Made by a program: the position numbers and the translations under genes
Part shown: one piece after another, positions 1-9,022 of the stretch
Numbering within the stretch: the first letter of the stretch is position 1
Layout of the letters: each line of letters begins with the position of its first letter
Origin: Phytopseudomonas daroniae
GTDB taxonomy: Bacteria; Pseudomonadota; Gammaproteobacteria; Pseudomonadales; Pseudomonadaceae
Assembly (NCBI RefSeq): GCF_004327285.1
Contig: NZ_QJUI01000006.1
Coordinates: 124,001-188,000 of the forward strand
Length of the DNA: 64,000 bases
Reading direction: 5' to 3'
The notes under the pieces: generated by a model
What the model was told of the DNA's origin: nothing
The model's database searches: none
Seen by the model: only the letters and a program-made list of their open reading frames with translations

Positions 1-463
1 GCGATGTCTGCAGCGCACTCAGCGGCAGGCCTTCAGGTACCGCCAGAATAGCCTGTGCGTGAAACAGCGGTTCGCCGCTCATGGGCGCGGGTGTCACGTC
101 AGTGATCAGGCTTTCCAGATTGACACCGTTATCCGCCAGCAGCCGCGTGATATCGCGCACGATACCTGGTCGATCATTGCCCAGCAGATCGAGATGGATC
201 GACTTCCAGGTGCAATCCGGCTCGGCACCAGCCGAAGCGAGTTGCACACGAATGCCCTGGGCACTCAGCTCGTTCAGTGCCTCCATCAGCGCGCCGTGGG
301 AAGCCGCCGGAACGTCCACCCGCAGGATGCCGGCGAATTGCCCCGCCATCCGCGACATACGGCTTTCCAGCCAGTTGCCGTCATGCTTCGCCACGCACTG
401 GGCGACACGCTCGACCAGGCCGGGTTGATCCTGGGCGATAACGGTCAGTATCAGATGATCCAT
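1..463 (-). CDS. GcvR-type ACT-domain regulatory protein (3' end outside window)
   Basis: The reverse strand reads from an ATG at 463 to the window edge without a stop, giving about 154 residues that begin MDHLILTVIAQDQPGLVERV. This is the typical start of a GcvR-like protein: a first ACT domain (about residues 1-80), then a second ACT domain that restarts near the middle with LLGNDRPGIVRDITRLLADN. Such proteins bind amino acids and act as accessory regulators, for example with GcvA in the glycine cleavage system. The start is supported by GAGGA seven bases upstream. The C-terminus is missing because the window ends. The downstream target is unknown; the family assignment is fairly sure and the glycine-cleavage role is inference. 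Confidence 0.8.
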   Translation of the reverse strand, partial: MDHLILTVIAQDQPGLVERVAQCVAKHDGNWLESRMSRMAGQFAGILRVDVPAASHGALMEALNELSAQGIRVQLASAGAEPDCTWKSIHLDLLGNDRPGIVRDITRLLADNGVNLESLITDVTPAPMSGEPLFHAQAILAVPEGLPLSALQTS

Positions 464-486
464 GCTCACGTCCTCGTCGTTGCTGC

Positions 487-933
487 TCAACTCAGGTCGA
501 GCCAGTAGGTAAGGTAAACCGCATCCCGGACATAGCCGAGGCGCTCGTATAAGGATTGTGCCGCCAGGTTGGTCTTTGCCGTTTCCAGCTGCAAGCCGCA
601 GGCGCCAGTGCCCAGCGCATACTGCCGGGCGGCGTCCAGCAACTGCTCGCCAATGCCCTGCCGACGCGCCTGATCGGCAACGTACAAGTCGCTCAGCAAC
701 AGGCTCGGGCGCAATGCCAGCGAGGCGTACAGCGGATAGAGCTGCACGAACCCCTGCGCGCCACCTTGCTCGTCACGGGCAATGAACAGCGTTGAATCGC
801 CTCGCTCGAGGCGCGCCGCCAGAAAGTCGCGCACCTCTGATGCGGCCTTGTCCACGGCATAGAAATCCAGGTAGGCCACGAACAGCGGCACCAGGTCGTC
901 GAGATCGGCAGTTGCGGCGACGCGTATCGGCAT
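487..933 (-). CDS. GNAT family N-acetyltransferase
   Basis: This 148-residue protein begins MPIRVAATADLDDLVPLFVA and has the GNAT layout: an N-terminal strand-helix, a central strand ending in LLLSDLYVADQARRQGIG (the acetyl-CoA pyrophosphate-binding motif, Q/RxxGxG-like) and a C-terminal LYERLGYVRDAVYL motif. It should transfer an acetyl group from acetyl-CoA to an unknown amine. The reading frame stays open upstream to 1071, but the ATG at 933 has GAGGA seven bases before it and matches the domain boundary, so I prefer it. It lies just upstream of the GcvR-like gene on the same strand and diverges from glcB. The substrate cannot be told from the sequence. Confidence 0.85.
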   Translation of the reverse strand: MPIRVAATADLDDLVPLFVAYLDFYAVDKAASEVRDFLAARLERGDSTLFIARDEQGGAQGFVQLYPLYASLALRPSLLLSDLYVADQARRQGIGEQLLDAARQYALGTGACGLQLETAKTNLAAQSLYERLGYVRDAVYLTYWLDLS

Positions 934-1045
934 GGTCGATTCCTCACGGATAGCCTGCAGTATAGGCCGTTCCCTAAACTCGCCTTGCAGGTTCAAGTAC
1001 GACCAAGGTAGCGCCGACCATTTCTGGACTGTTTTTCCCGATTCG

Positions 1046-1079
1046 TTCATGTAGTATCTGTTAAAAACCACTACATGAA
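1046..1079. promoter_or_regulatory. Perfect 10-bp inverted repeat, possible operator for glcB or the acetyltransferase gene
   Basis: TTCATGTAGT at 1046-1055 and its exact complement ACTACATGAA at 1070-1079 flank an A/T-rich 14-base spacer. The repeat lies in the 312-base divergent gap 934-1245, where nothing else stands out. It lies about 110 bases upstream of the acetyltransferase start and about 165 bases upstream of glcB. A dimeric repressor or activator site is a reasonable inference; the protein that would bind is unknown. Confidence 0.4.
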
Positions 1080-1245
1080 TTCAATCCCAGTCCTGCTGGT
1101 TGTGGAAAACCCCGCTCACGAAGCATCTCCAGACAAGCCGCATCGACCCGGGCAGCCGTCTACAACGGCCCCGACAATGGTCTGTCTGCGCAGCACCGAG
1201 GGTTCCCTACCGATACAGTGGCTAAGCGAAGCAGAGAGGCGAGAG

Positions 1246-3423
1246 ATGACTGAGCGTGTTCAAGTCGGTGGCCTGCAGGTCGCCAAGGTGCTGTTCGATT
1301 TCATCAATAGCGAAGCCATTCCCGGCAGCGGTGTCAGTGCCGATGCTTTCTGGGCCGGTGCCGATGCCGTATTCCGCGACCTGGCACCAAAGAACCGCGC
1401 CCTGCTCGACAAGCGCGACCAGTTGCAGGCGCAGATCGATGGCTGGCACCGCGCCCGAGCCGGCAAGCCGCACGACTCGGCGGCCTACAAAGCCTTCCTG
1501 GAAGAAATCGGTTACCTGCTGCCGCAGCCGGCCCAGGTACAGGTCAGCACTGAAAACGTCGATGACGAAATCGCCCGCCTCGCCGGCCCGCAACTGGTAG
1601 TGCCGGTGATGAATGCGCGCTTTGCCCTGAACGCCTCCAACGCACGCTGGGGTTCGTTGTACGATGCCCTGTACGGCACTGATGCGATCAGCTTCGAGGC
1701 CGGCGCCGAAAAGGGAAAGGGCTATAACAAGATCCGCGGCGACAAGGTCATCGCCTTCGCCCGCGCCTTTCTCGATGAGAGCGCGCCACTGGCGACCGGC
1801 TCCCACGCCGACGCCATCGGCTATCGCATCGAAGGCGACAAGCTGCTGATCAGCCTCGCGGGAGGCGAAATCAGTGGGCTGCATGACGCCAGCCAACTGG
1901 TCGGTTTCCAGGGCGATGCCAGCGCGCCCATCGCCATTCTGCTGCAGCACAACGGCCTGCATTTCGAAATCCAGATCGACGCCGGCAGCCCGATCGGCAG
2001 CACCGATGCCGCAGGCGTGAAAGACCTGCTGATGGAGTCGGCGCTGACCACCATCATGGACTGCGAGGACTCGGTGGCCGCTGTCGACGCCGACGACAAG
2101 ACCCTGGTCTACCGTAACTGGCTGGGCCTGATGAAGGGCGACTTGAGCGAACAGGTGAGCAAGGGGGGCAGCACTTTCACCCGCACCATGAACCCGGATC
2201 GCGTCTACACCCGTCCGGATGGCGGCGAGCTGACCCTGCACGGACGCAGTCTGCTGTTCGTGCGCAACGTCGGTCACCTGATGACCAACCCGTCGGTGCT
2301 CGATGCAAATGGCAACGAGCTGCCGGAAGGCATTCTCGATGCGCTGTGCACCAGCCTGGCCGCACTGCACAACCTCAATGGCAACACCAGCCGCGCCAAC
2401 ACCCGCACCGGCTCGGTGTACATCGTCAAACCGAAGATGCATGGCCCGGAAGAAGTCGCCTTCACCAGTGAACTGTTCGGCCGTGTCGAAGAGGTGCTGG
2501 GCCTGCCACTCAATACGCTCAAGGTCGGCATCATGGACGAGGAGCGGCGCACCACGGTCAATCTCAAGGCCTGTATCGCCGCGGCCAGCGAGCGCGTGGT
2601 GTTCATCAACACAGGGTTCCTCGACCGCACCGGTGACGAAATCCACACCTCCATGGAAGCTGGCGCCGTGGTGCGCAAGGCGGCCATGAAAAGCGAGAAG
2701 TGGATCAGCGCCTACGAGAACAACAACGTCGACGTCGGCCTGGCCACCGGCCTGCAGGGTCGCGCCCAGATCGGCAAGGGCATGTGGGCCATGCCCGATC
2801 TGATGGCCGCGATGCTGGAACAGAAGATCGGCCACCCGCTGGCCGGCGCCAACACCGCCTGGGTACCCTCGCCGACCGCCGCCACCTTGCACGCGCTGCA
2901 CTACCACAAGGTCGACGTGTTCGCGCGCCAGGCCGAACTGGCCAAGCGCACGCCGGCCTCGCTGGATGAAATCCTCAGCATTCCCCTGGCGCCAAGCACC
3001 GACTGGTCTGCCTCCGAAATCCGCAACGAGCTGGACAACAACGCCCAGGGCATTCTCGGTTACGTGGTGCGCTGGATCGACCAGGGTGTCGGCTGCTCCA
3101 AGGTGCCGGACATCAACGACGTCGGCCTGATGGAAGACCGCGCCACCCTGCGTATTTCCAGCCAGTTGCTGGCCAACTGGCTGCGCCATGGTGTGGTTAA
3201 CGAGGCGCAGGTGCTGGAAAGCCTCAAGCGCATGGCTCCGGTGGTCGACCGGCAGAACGAAGGCGACCCGCTGTACCGCCCGATGGCGCCAGACTTCGAC
3301 GGCAACATCGCCTTTCAGGCGGCCCTGGAGCTGGTGCTCGAAGGCAGCAAACAACCCAACGGCTATACCGAACCGGTGCTGCACCGCCGCCGCCGCGAGC
3401 TGAAAGCCAGCCTGGCGCGTTAA
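1246..3423 (+). CDS. glcB: Malate synthase G
   Basis: The enzyme condenses glyoxylate with acetyl-CoA to malate in the cytoplasm, completing the glyoxylate shunt or glycolate/glyoxylate use. From the ATG at 1246 the protein is 725 residues, the usual length of the monomeric G isoform. Family signatures are seen: [19 protein letters not shown] near residue 270, the [15 protein letters not shown] stretch, [21 protein letters not shown], and a C-terminal region ending [12 protein letters not shown]. The frame is open upstream to 1075, but that stretch has no family similarity, and GAGGCGAGAG directly precedes ATG 1246. The gene stands alone on this strand, diverges from an acetyltransferase gene, and is followed by a perfect terminator hairpin. 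Confidence 0.97.
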   Translation: MTERVQVGGLQVAKVLFDFINSEAIPGSGVSADAFWAGADAVFRDLAPKNRALLDKRDQLQAQIDGWHRARAGKPHDSAAYKAFLEEIGYLLPQPAQVQVSTENVDDEIARLAGPQLVVPVMNARFALNASNARWGSLYDALYGTDAISFEAGAEKGKGYNKIRGDKVIAFARAFLDESAPLATGSHADAIGYRIEGDKLLISLAGGEISGLHDASQLVGFQGDASAPIAILLQHNGLHFEIQIDAGSPIGSTDAAGVKDLLMESALTTIMDCEDSVAAVDADDKTLVYRNWLGLMKGDLSEQVSKGGSTFTRTMNPDRVYTRPDGGELTLHGRSLLFVRNVGHLMTNPSVLDANGNELPEGILDALCTSLAALHNLNGNTSRANTRTGSVYIVKPKMHGPEEVAFTSELFGRVEEVLGLPLNTLKVGIMDEERRTTVNLKACIAAASERVVFINTGFLDRTGDEIHTSMEAGAVVRKAAMKSEKWISAYENNNVDVGLATGLQGRAQIGKGMWAMPDLMAAMLEQKIGHPLAGANTAWVPSPTAATLHALHYHKVDVFARQAELAKRTPASLDEILSIPLAPSTDWSASEIRNELDNNAQGILGYVVRWIDQGVGCSKVPDINDVGLMEDRATLRISSQLLANWLRHGVVNEAQVLESLKRMAPVVDRQNEGDPLYRPMAPDFDGNIAFQAALELVLEGSKQPNGYTEPVLHRRRRELKASLAR

Positions 3424-3434
3424 ACGTCCGTGAA

Positions 3435-3468
3435 AAAAAGAAAACCGCCTTTCGGCGGTTTTCTTTTT
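3435..3468 (+). terminator. Rho-independent terminator of glcB
   Basis: A 15-base arm (3435-3449) and its exact complement (3454-3468) surround a TTTC loop, with a CCGCC/GGCGG core and A- and T-rich ends on both sides. It begins 11 bases after the glcB stop. The symmetric ends would also stop transcription arriving from the other strand. Confidence 0.95.
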
Positions 3469-3479
3469 CCAGATCAGAA

Positions 3480-3846
3480 GACCCTCCCGTAGGGTGGATC
3501 GGGTCGCGCAGGTGAGCGACGCAATGCCTTGCGACTTCAAACAACACCGCTCTAGAAGCGTCGCGTAACCCACCAGGCGATAGTCGGTGTTGCGCCAATG
3601 GTGGGTTACGGCGCCGCGGAAATCACCATACGCTTCCCATATAAACAGGCGCCTAACCCACCCTACGGAACCGCGCACAACCCGTAGCAGGTTAGCGACG
3701 CAATACCCATGACTTCCAAACACCAGAGTTCTCGACGCGTCGCGTACCCCACCAGGCGATAGTCGGCGTTGCGCCAATGGTGGGTTACGGCGCCACGGAA
3801 ATCACCACACGCTCCCATATACAACAGGCGCCTGACCCACCCTACG
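3480..3846. repeat. Tandem pair of about 179-bp intergenic repeats
   Basis: The 435-base gap between glcB and the acyltransferase gene is filled by two near-identical copies offset by 179 bases. One well-matched block begins at 3558 and its partner at 3737. Shared blocks include CCACCAGGCGATAGTCGG, GCGCCAATGGTGGGTTACGG and an ending CCCACCCTACG. The weak open frames crossing the copies are not convincing genes. Related GTAGGRTGGGT/ACCCACCCTAC-type ends recur at 17143, 22038 and 57370, so this belongs to a dispersed non-coding family. No transposase is present. Confidence 0.85.
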
Positions 3847-3858
3847 AAACTGTGCGCG

Positions 3859-4902
3859 TCACCCTGCCGGTTGTACCGCAACGCGGCGCTGCCGCCAGCG
3901 GTAAACGGAGAAACGCTTGGGTGTCTCGTAGAGCCAATTGATGTTGAGCGCTTCGAGAATCTTCGCCGCGACGATCGGCAGCAGCACCCCGGCCAGACAG
4001 CCTGCGACGATATGCAGGGTGTCGTCGTTGATGCCCAGGAACTTGCTCAGCATCACACGCATGCCGCTGCCAGCGAGGATATGCATGAGGAAGATCGGCA
4101 TTGACAGCGCACCCAGGGTCAGCACCCAATCCATCGGTCGACGCGCCAGCACCATGCACAGGCTGACACTGAGCAGAATGCCGATGAAGGCCACGACCAG
4201 CGAGGCCGCGCCACGATCCGCGTAGGTCAGGCCAAGCGGGCCGTGGAACAGATACTGCGCCACGACGAAGGCCAGGCCGCTGCCCAGCGCGAATGCCGAG
4301 GCGCGCGCCTCGATGCCGTCACGAATCTGGTTGAACCAGATGCCCAGGGCGAAGAACACGAAGTTCTGCGCCAGGAACACCAGTGCCGCGACACGTGGCG
4401 TCCACTGTTGCAGCAGGTAGAACAGCGCGCTGAGTACCAGCAACGGCAGGAAGGCCCGGGTGGAAAAACGGCGATAGAGCAGAATCGCCAGGCAGAAGGC
4501 GGCGAACAGCGCATACAGGAACCAGAACTGCGCCCGTGGCGACCACAGCAGCGCCAGCACTTCGCCCATCCCCACACCGCCGTTGGTGTAGCGCGCCAGC
4601 ACCACTTCGATGCTGCCTTGCAGCAGCGACCAGAGCACGAAGGGATAGAAGATGGTATCGATCTTGTTGCAGAACAGCCCACCGCTGCCGCGGTTGTTCA
4701 GCGAATGCCAGAAGAACAGCCCGGACAGAAAAAAGAACAGCGGCATGTGAAAGGTGTAGATGATGCTGTCCACCAGCTCATGGAAGGCCACGTTCTCGGT
4801 GATGATTTCAGCGTTGAGCAGGCCACGCACCACATGGCCATAGACCACCAGCAGGATGCCGACGGCCTTGGCGTAATCCACCCACAGATTGCGGTTTGTC
4901 AT
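3859..4902 (-). CDS. Acyltransferase 3 family membrane protein
   Basis: This 347-residue integral membrane protein begins MTNRNLWVDYAKAVGILLVV, the family's typical N-terminus around the first membrane helix. FHMPLFFFLSGLFF follows near residue 50, then about ten hydrophobic segments and a short basic tail. Members (OafA/WecH/exopolysaccharide acetyltransferase types) O-acylate sugars at the inner membrane. The start is backed by AAGGA seven bases upstream. It lies 84 bases after the secreted glycosidase gene on the same strand, so the two probably form an operon acting on one glycan. The acceptor is unknown. Confidence 0.87.
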   Translation of the reverse strand: MTNRNLWVDYAKAVGILLVVYGHVVRGLLNAEIITENVAFHELVDSIIYTFHMPLFFFLSGLFFWHSLNNRGSGGLFCNKIDTIFYPFVLWSLLQGSIEVVLARYTNGGVGMGEVLALLWSPRAQFWFLYALFAAFCLAILLYRRFSTRAFLPLLVLSALFYLLQQWTPRVAALVFLAQNFVFFALGIWFNQIRDGIEARASAFALGSGLAFVVAQYLFHGPLGLTYADRGAASLVVAFIGILLSVSLCMVLARRPMDWVLTLGALSMPIFLMHILAGSGMRVMLSKFLGINDDTLHIVAGCLAGVLLPIVAAKILEALNINWLYETPKRFSVYRWRQRRVAVQPAG

Positions 4903-4986
4903 GCGTGCATCCTTGAGATGAAGTCCAGCGTGGAAGGTGGCGGCGACTCGAATGCCGCCACGCCGATCAGAGCATCGAGCCGAGGC

Positions 4987-6027
4987 TCAGGTTCCCGGGC
5001 CGATACTGGTGCAGTTACCGCCGCCCAGGTACTTCTGTAGCACCGCCCACTGCGGGCGATCCTCGCCCTTGATCGGTTCGATCGACAGCTTGTGCTTGCC
5101 CCACGACGGCCCTGCCGCCCAGTAAGTGAAGGGAATGCAATGCTTCTGCAGGTAGGCGAGCGTGTGATCCAGCGCTACCAGGCCGCTCTCGTCCTCGGCC
5201 GGCACGCCGAACTCGCCGATATGGCCCTTCTTGTTGTGCTTGATCAGCCAGTTGACGAAGGGCTCGATGCGCTTGACGCCGATCTGCGGATCGAGGTCGG
5301 CGGCCAGGGCCTGCTGGTAACTGCCACTGCTGTCAGGATCGATGTACATATGCGCGGAATAGACGATGTTGTCTGCCGGATCCTTCAGATCCAGCAAGGC
5401 ATCGTTGAGTTTGGGCCACTGGGTCGCCGAGGAGTATTGCGCCCCCTCCACGTACACGGCATTGCGCGAATCGTGCTTGCGCACCCCATCGATGCCTGCC
5501 TGAGCCACCGCTGGCCAGAACGTGTTGGCCGCACCGTAGGGCTCGTTCATCAGGTCATAGGAATACACCGCGGGATTGTCGCCCCAACGTGCGGCGATAC
5601 GCTCCATCAGGTTCTGATAGGCGGAGATTGGCACGTCGTCGGTACCGATCACCTTGCCGTAGTAACGCCCGTAGTTGTGGACATCGAGCATCACCTCGAT
5701 ACCGCTCTGGTGAGCCTCGGCCAGGGTCTTGTCGATAAGCCTGGCATAGCTCTCGTCGAACTCACCGTTGGCCTCGGGCTGCAGGCGCTCCCACTGGATG
5801 GAGAAGCGTATCCAGCTGATGCCTTTCTGCTGCCACTGGGTGTAGTAACCGGGTGGAGGGAAGAAGAAGTTGGTACCGTGCTTGCCGGGAATGTGCGAAC
5901 TGGCGAATGCCGCACCGGCCACGTTGATGCCGATAAGCTCGATGGGCTTCTGCTGCGCGCTGGCGCTGCAACTCAGGATGATGCCAAGCCCAAGGGCCAG
6001 AACCCGGCCAGGAAAGTTGCCGCTCAT
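4987..6027 (-). CDS. Secreted glycoside hydrolase family 5 (cellulase-like) protein
   Basis: The product is a 346-residue protein with an N-terminal signal peptide (MSGNFPGRVLALGLGIILSC, cleaved near ASAQQ) and a single TIM-barrel domain. GH5 hallmarks are visible: the acid/base glutamate in YDLMNEPYG near residue 180 and the nucleophile glutamate in GHIGEFGVP near 285, plus the barrel-strand motif WIRFSIQWERLQPE. It should hydrolyse a beta-glucan or similar polymer in the periplasm or outside the cell. The frame is open further upstream, but ATG 6027 has AGGAG eight bases before it and directly precedes the signal peptide. Pairing with the downstream acyltransferase suggests a polysaccharide-modifying function; the substrate is not determinable. 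Confidence 0.9.
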   Translation of the reverse strand: MSGNFPGRVLALGLGIILSCSASAQQKPIELIGINVAGAAFASSHIPGKHGTNFFFPPPGYYTQWQQKGISWIRFSIQWERLQPEANGEFDESYARLIDKTLAEAHQSGIEVMLDVHNYGRYYGKVIGTDDVPISAYQNLMERIAARWGDNPAVYSYDLMNEPYGAANTFWPAVAQAGIDGVRKHDSRNAVYVEGAQYSSATQWPKLNDALLDLKDPADNIVYSAHMYIDPDSSGSYQQALAADLDPQIGVKRIEPFVNWLIKHNKKGHIGEFGVPAEDESGLVALDHTLAYLQKHCIPFTYWAAGPSWGKHKLSIEPIKGEDRPQWAVLQKYLGGGNCTSIGPGT

Positions 6028-6259
6028 TGATGCTTCTCCTCTGTATCCGGAACAAAAATGAAACCATCCGGATGCTCTAAAAATACGTCCCAGACAAAAC
6101 AGGACGCCAAACAACCGCAGAGGTTCACGACAGGCCGCTGCAATCTCGTGACAATCGATAAAAAGCAGGTGGCGGGAACAGACCCTAGACTTACGTCCTA
6201 TGTCGATTCCTGCCCCAGGCCGCCACCATGTCGCCACAAGAACAAAAAGGAAACGAGCG

Positions 6260-8191
6260 ATGAAACCAGCGGACGACTTCGTCCAGGCCGGCAAGACCGC
6301 GGTGCGGCAGAACATCCACGGCACCATGGAGTTTCTGCAGAAGTTTCCGCCCTTCAACCAGATGGATACCGCCCACCTCGCCTACCTGGTCGAGCATTGT
6401 CAGCTGCGCTTCTATGGTGAGGACGACACCATCGTCCACCCGGACGATGGCCCGGTGCAGCACCTCTACATCGTCAAACAAGGGCGTGTGCACGGCCAGC
6501 GCCCTCACTCGGCACGGCGCGGCACGGAAACCACCTTCGAGATCACCAGCGGCGAGTGCTTTCCCATGGCCGCGCTGATCGGCGAGCGGGCGACACGTAC
6601 CGCTCACCTGGCCGCCGAAGACACCTTCTGCCTGTTGCTCGACAAGGCGGCCTTCGTCCGCCTGTTCGCGCAGTCCACGTCACTGCGGGATTTCGCCCTG
6701 CGCGGCGTCAGCAGCCTGCTCGAGCAGGTCAACCAGCAGGTGCAAATGCGCGCGGTGGAAACACTCGGCTCGCAATATTCGCTCGATACCCGCCTCGGCG
6801 AGCTGGCCATGCGCCAGCCGATTTCCTGCGCACCGAATATGCCATTGCGCGATGCTGTGCGACTGATGCACGAGCAGCAGGTCGGCAGCATCGTCATCGT
6901 CGACCCTGGCCAGCGTCCACTAGGCATCTTCACCCTGCGTGACCTGCGCCGCGCGGTGGCGGACGGCAGTTCGCTGGAGCAGCCGATCAGCAGCCTGATG
7001 ACCCAGGCGCCGTTCCATCTGCCGCCGAGCGCCAGCGCCTTCGATGCCGCCATCGCCATGACCGAACGGCATATCGCCCACGTCTGCCTGGTGGAACAGG
7101 GCCAGCTGTGTGGCGTGGTCTCCGAGCGCGATCTGTTTTCCCTGCAGCGTGTCGATCTGGTGCACCTGGCGCGTACCATCCGCCACGCCGGCCGCGTGGA
7201 AACCCTCGCCGCGCTGCGTGAAGACATACGCCAACTGGTCGACCGCATGCTCGCCCACGGTGCCAGTGCCAGCCAGATCACCCATATCGTCACCCTGCTC
7301 AATGACCACACCGTATGCCGGGTGATCGAACTGACCCTCGAGGAGCTGGGCGACCCAGGCATACCCTTCACCTGGCTGTGTTTCGGCAGCGAAGGGCGCC
7401 GCGAACAGACCCTGCATACCGACCAGGACAACGGCATTCTCTTCGAAGCGGCAGACGGCGCAGAGGCGGCGGCGATTCGTGGCCGCCTGCTACCCCTGGC
7501 CATGGAAATCAATCAGCGCCTGGCACACTGCGGGTTCAGCCTGTGCAAGGGCAACATCATGGCCGGCAACCCGCAGCTGTGTCTGTCGCGCCAGGAGTGG
7601 TCGCGACGCTTCGCCGGTTTCGTGCGCGAAGCCTCGCCGGAAAACCTCCTGGCCTCGACCATCTACTTCGACCTGCGCGCGGTGTGGGGCGATGCCAGTG
7701 GCTGCGAAAAACTGCGCGATGAATTGCTCGGGCAGATTGCCGATAACAGCCTGTTCCAGCGCATGATGGCCGAAAACGCCCTGCGCCAGCGGCCACCCGT
7801 TGGGCGCTTTCGGGATTTCGTGGTGGCCCGCCGCGGCGCCGAGAAAGACACCCTGGATCTGAAATCCCAAGGACTGACCCCCTTCGTCGACGGCGCCCGC
7901 CTGCTGGCTCTGGCCCATGGCATAAAGACCTGCAATACCCAGCAGCGCCTGCGTGAGCTGATCGGCCGCGGGGTGATCGATCCGCTGGATGGCGCCGCCT
8001 ATGAAGAGGCCTATCACTTCATCCAGCAGACTCGCCTGCAACAGCACCAACTGCAGGCGCGCCAGTCCCAGCCGTACTCCAACCGCCTCGACCCGGACAG
8101 CCTCAACCATCTGGATCGGCGCATCCTCCGTGAATCCTTTCGTCAGGCCCAGCGCTTGCAAAGCAGCCTGACGCTACGCTATCAGCTATGA
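6260..8191 (+). CDS. cNMP-binding / CBS / DUF294 nucleotidyltransferase-like protein
   Basis: This 643-residue cytoplasmic protein has four parts. An N-terminal cyclic-nucleotide-binding-like barrel covers about residues 20-130 (FPPFNQMDTAHLAYLVEHC). A pair of CBS domains covers about 185-310 (MRQPISCAPNMPLRDAVRLM and later VSERDLFSLQRVDLVHL). A DUF294 nucleotidyltransferase-like core covers about 370-500 with WLCFGSEGRREQTLHTDQDN, carrying the GS...R...DxD pattern. A DUF294 C-terminal domain ends the protein. It probably senses nucleotides and may transfer a nucleotidyl group, but no substrate is known. The chosen ATG at 6260 follows AGGAAACGAGCG. The last four bases overlap the next gene (ATGA), so the two are translationally coupled. 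It diverges from the GH5 gene. Confidence 0.9.
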   Translation: MKPADDFVQAGKTAVRQNIHGTMEFLQKFPPFNQMDTAHLAYLVEHCQLRFYGEDDTIVHPDDGPVQHLYIVKQGRVHGQRPHSARRGTETTFEITSGECFPMAALIGERATRTAHLAAEDTFCLLLDKAAFVRLFAQSTSLRDFALRGVSSLLEQVNQQVQMRAVETLGSQYSLDTRLGELAMRQPISCAPNMPLRDAVRLMHEQQVGSIVIVDPGQRPLGIFTLRDLRRAVADGSSLEQPISSLMTQAPFHLPPSASAFDAAIAMTERHIAHVCLVEQGQLCGVVSERDLFSLQRVDLVHLARTIRHAGRVETLAALREDIRQLVDRMLAHGASASQITHIVTLLNDHTVCRVIELTLEELGDPGIPFTWLCFGSEGRREQTLHTDQDNGILFEAADGAEAAAIRGRLLPLAMEINQRLAHCGFSLCKGNIMAGNPQLCLSRQEWSRRFAGFVREASPENLLASTIYFDLRAVWGDASGCEKLRDELLGQIADNSLFQRMMAENALRQRPPVGRFRDFVVARRGAEKDTLDLKSQGLTPFVDGARLLALAHGIKTCNTQQRLRELIGRGVIDPLDGAAYEEAYHFIQQTRLQQHQLQARQSQPYSNRLDPDSLNHLDRRILRESFRQAQRLQSSLTLRYQL

Positions 8192-8895
8192 ATGCACTCA
8201 CCTGGCTGACCCGCCGCCACACAACCCTGCCTCCCGAACAACAACGCCGTCGCGACGCGCTACCCGCGCCGGCAGTGCCTGACGACACACCACTGACGCG
8301 CCAGCGCCTGGTGGTACTCGACCTGGAAACCAGCGGGCTGGACATGAAGCGCGACCAGGTGCTGTCGATTGGTGCCGTGGTCATCGACAACGGCGCCATC
8401 CAGCTCGGCCAGCAATTCGAATGCACCCTGCACCGTGACGATCATCAGGTCAGCGCCAGCGTTCTGATCCACGGCCTGGCGCCCAGCGCCATCGCCGCCG
8501 GCATCGAACCGGATGAAGCGCTGCTGGCGTTCATGGAGTTTCTCGGCGACAGCCCGCTGCTGGCCTTCCACGCCGGCTTCGACAAGCGCATGCTCGGCCG
8601 CGCCCTGAAGGACACCCTGAACCTGCGCCTGCGCCATCCGTTCTTCGACGTCGCCGAACTGGCGCCCCTGCTCTGCCCCCAGGCGCAAATCCGCAACGGT
8701 GGTCTGGACGACTGGACGAAGCATTTCGGCCTGCAGGTACAACAACGTCACCACGCCAGCGCCGACGCCCTGGTGACCGCCGAGCTGGCGCTGATCCTGT
8801 TCAGCCGCGCCCGCAAACAGCAGATCGACAGCCTCAAGGCCCTGGAAAAACGCCTGGCCGGATGGCGCCGACGGCAGCAGGCGCCATCGCTTTAA
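8188..8895 (+). CDS. DnaQ-like DEDDh 3'-5' exonuclease
   Basis: This 235-residue protein carries the three exonuclease motifs of the DnaQ superfamily: VVLDLETSGLD near residue 45 (Asp and Glu metal ligands), LAFHAGFDKRML near 130 (Asp), and HHASADALVTAEL near 190 (His and Asp), which is the DEDDh arrangement. A basic stretch ends the protein. It should remove nucleotides from 3' ends of DNA or RNA. It overlaps the DUF294 gene by ATGA and must be made with it. In other pseudomonads the same two genes are also paired, suggesting a shared, still undefined task. It is too short and too divergent to be the replicative epsilon subunit. Confidence 0.9.
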   Translation: MNALTWLTRRHTTLPPEQQRRRDALPAPAVPDDTPLTRQRLVVLDLETSGLDMKRDQVLSIGAVVIDNGAIQLGQQFECTLHRDDHQVSASVLIHGLAPSAIAAGIEPDEALLAFMEFLGDSPLLAFHAGFDKRMLGRALKDTLNLRLRHPFFDVAELAPLLCPQAQIRNGGLDDWTKHFGLQVQQRHHASADALVTAELALILFSRARKQQIDSLKALEKRLAGWRRRQQAPSL

Positions 8896-9022
8896 CAGAC
8901 CGTTGAAAAACGGCCTGCGTTGCCATCGCGGCGTACCGGGCAAGGCGCGGGAAACAACAGGGCAATGCTGCGCGCCAGTTGTCGCCCCGCGCGGCGCTCT
9001 TCGCGCAGCCCGACGCACCCGC

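Noticed and set aside
1222..3777. Open frame of 851 codons on the minus strand across glcB
   Set aside because: It is antisense to a well-supported malate synthase and runs into the intergenic repeat. The composition is typical of a shadow frame in GC-rich DNA and no domain is recognisable.
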